NCBI GenBank assembly: GCA_948567375.1
Contig: OX419761.1
Span: 40,834,243 to 40,898,242, forward strand
From: Lunularia cruciata
Lineage: Eukaryota; Streptophyta; Marchantiopsida; Lunulariales; Lunulariaceae
Direction of reading: 5' to 3'
DNA: 64,000 nucleotides
The notes beneath the pieces are model-generated. The model saw only the letters and a program-made list of their open reading frames with translations, had not been told where the DNA came from and searched no databases. A program made the translations under genes and the position numbers. Position 1 is the first letter of the stretch. Each line of letters begins with the position of its first letter. This document shows, in pieces, positions 63,420 through 64,000 of this stretch.

Positions 63420-64000
63420 ATGGCGGCAATACCGGATGTTATCCTTGCAATGCAACAACAAATCGAGCATCTTACTCGATTGTTGGATGAACGAGACCAG
63501 CAACGACAAGAACAGATAGACAGAGCGCCAGTTCGAGATGGAGAAGATCGCATTCGATTTCCAAAACCCAAGGTGTTTGAAGGCAAGAATCTTCCAGGCA
63601 CAGTGGAGAATTTTGTGTTTGACTGTGAACGTTACTTTGAAGCCACCAATCTTCAAGACGAGCGGAAACAAATTCTCTTGGCTTCTAGCCAATTGGATGG
63701 AGTGGCAAAACTTTGGTGGCAATTTCGAGTAGAAAGAGCTGAACAACAAATTGTTACACCAATTTTTACATGGGCAGAATTCAAGGATGCAATACTTGGT
63801 CGATTTCAAACTATAAATGCCACCCGAGCTGCACGAGATAAATTGGCGGAGTTGAGGCAGATTGGCTCAGTGAGAAGCTACATCACACAATTTCAGAATA
63901 TCATCATGCAAATTCCAGATATCCAAGAAGGTGAAGTTCTGGATTGATTTGTGCGAGGATTGAAGTCACAAACCAGATTGGAGGTGACCATGCGAGAGCC
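63420..64000 (+). CDS. C2 gag (N-terminal part, interrupted once, runs off the window)
   Basis: The ATG at 63420 follows a 260-bp leader. MAAIPDVILAMQQQIEHLTR begins a coiled N-terminal segment, then VFEGKNLPGTVENFVFDCER, SQLDGVAKLWWQFR and FTWAEFKDAILGRFQTIN, the Retrotrans_gag-type capsid pattern. A TGA at 63945-63947 (CGA to TGA would explain it) is followed in frame by FVRGLKSQTRLEVTMREP to the window end. It would build the particle shell. Confidence 0.85.

Larger units (their letters stand above)
62726..64000 (+). mobile_element. Ty3/gypsy-like family C, copy C2 (5' LTR, primer site, gag start; runs off the window)
   Basis: Inserted into B3 gag; the left flank is ACAAT (62721-62725), whose duplicate would lie beyond the window. 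LTR, primer site, leader and gag are all in good condition, so C2 may be one of the youngest insertions here. Confidence 0.9.

Noticed and set aside
1-64000. rRNA, tRNA or host protein genes
   Set aside because: I saw no tRNA cloverleaf, rRNA signature, exon-intron structure or cellular protein family outside the elements.

Overview
This window is an intergenic, retrotransposon-saturated stretch of a plant (streptophyte) nuclear genome. I see no host gene, rRNA, tRNA or CRISPR array. Almost every base belongs to LTR retrotransposons inserted into one another. The nesting density, Ty3/gypsy content and TATA-type LTR promoters suggest a large, repeat-rich genome such as a gymnosperm, fern or lycophyte. 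That host guess is inference and weak.

Families (names are mine). A: Ty3/gypsy, LTR about 690 bp (starts TGTAACACCC), with an extra zinc-knuckle ORF between the primer site and gag. B: Ty3/gypsy whose polyprotein reads gag - protease - DNA cytosine-5 methyltransferase (DNMT) - RT - RNase H - integrase - PHD finger. C: Ty3/gypsy-like, LTR about 425 bp with arrays of heat-shock-element-like GAA/TTC repeats upstream of a TATA box, and an initiator-Met-type primer site. D: a further gypsy fragment with its own RNase H and integrase. G: very large terminal units (1.9 or 3.5-3.7 kb, TGTGGTACC...GGTTGTCACA), each with a perfect 5-bp target duplication and never with an internal gag-pol. The long form carries a coiled-coil ORF. 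H: a 2.2-kb pyrimidine-rich LTR-like unit with a ~103-bp tandem repeat.

Layout. 1-7081: 3' part of A0 (+), split by G1 and lying inside B1. 7082-14050: B1 (+), heavily decayed, with 3' LTR. 14051-20130: A1 (-) with leader, primer site and 5' LTR. 20131-20501: leader of a further A copy, joined to an LTR (20502-21192) that also serves as the 3' LTR of A2. 21193-36468: A2 (-), interrupted by H, G2, a solo A LTR and G3. 36473-36852: a G fragment. 36853-38170: unassigned. About 38171-53530: B2 (+), interrupted by G4, a solo C LTR, G5 and D. 53894-56127: C1 (+). 56128-62725: B3 (-), the best preserved B copy. 62726-64000: start of C2 (+), inserted into B3.

The main novelty is family B. It couples reverse transcription to a DNMT domain whose signature motifs (ELFSG, PCQG, ENVP, RxR) are still readable, and to a PHD finger where chromoviruses carry a chromodomain. 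All copies here are broken by stops. Many lie at ancestral CAG codons that became TAG in some copies and CAA in others, the pattern expected from decay of methylated CHG sites. Domain borders are approximate; no database search was possible.
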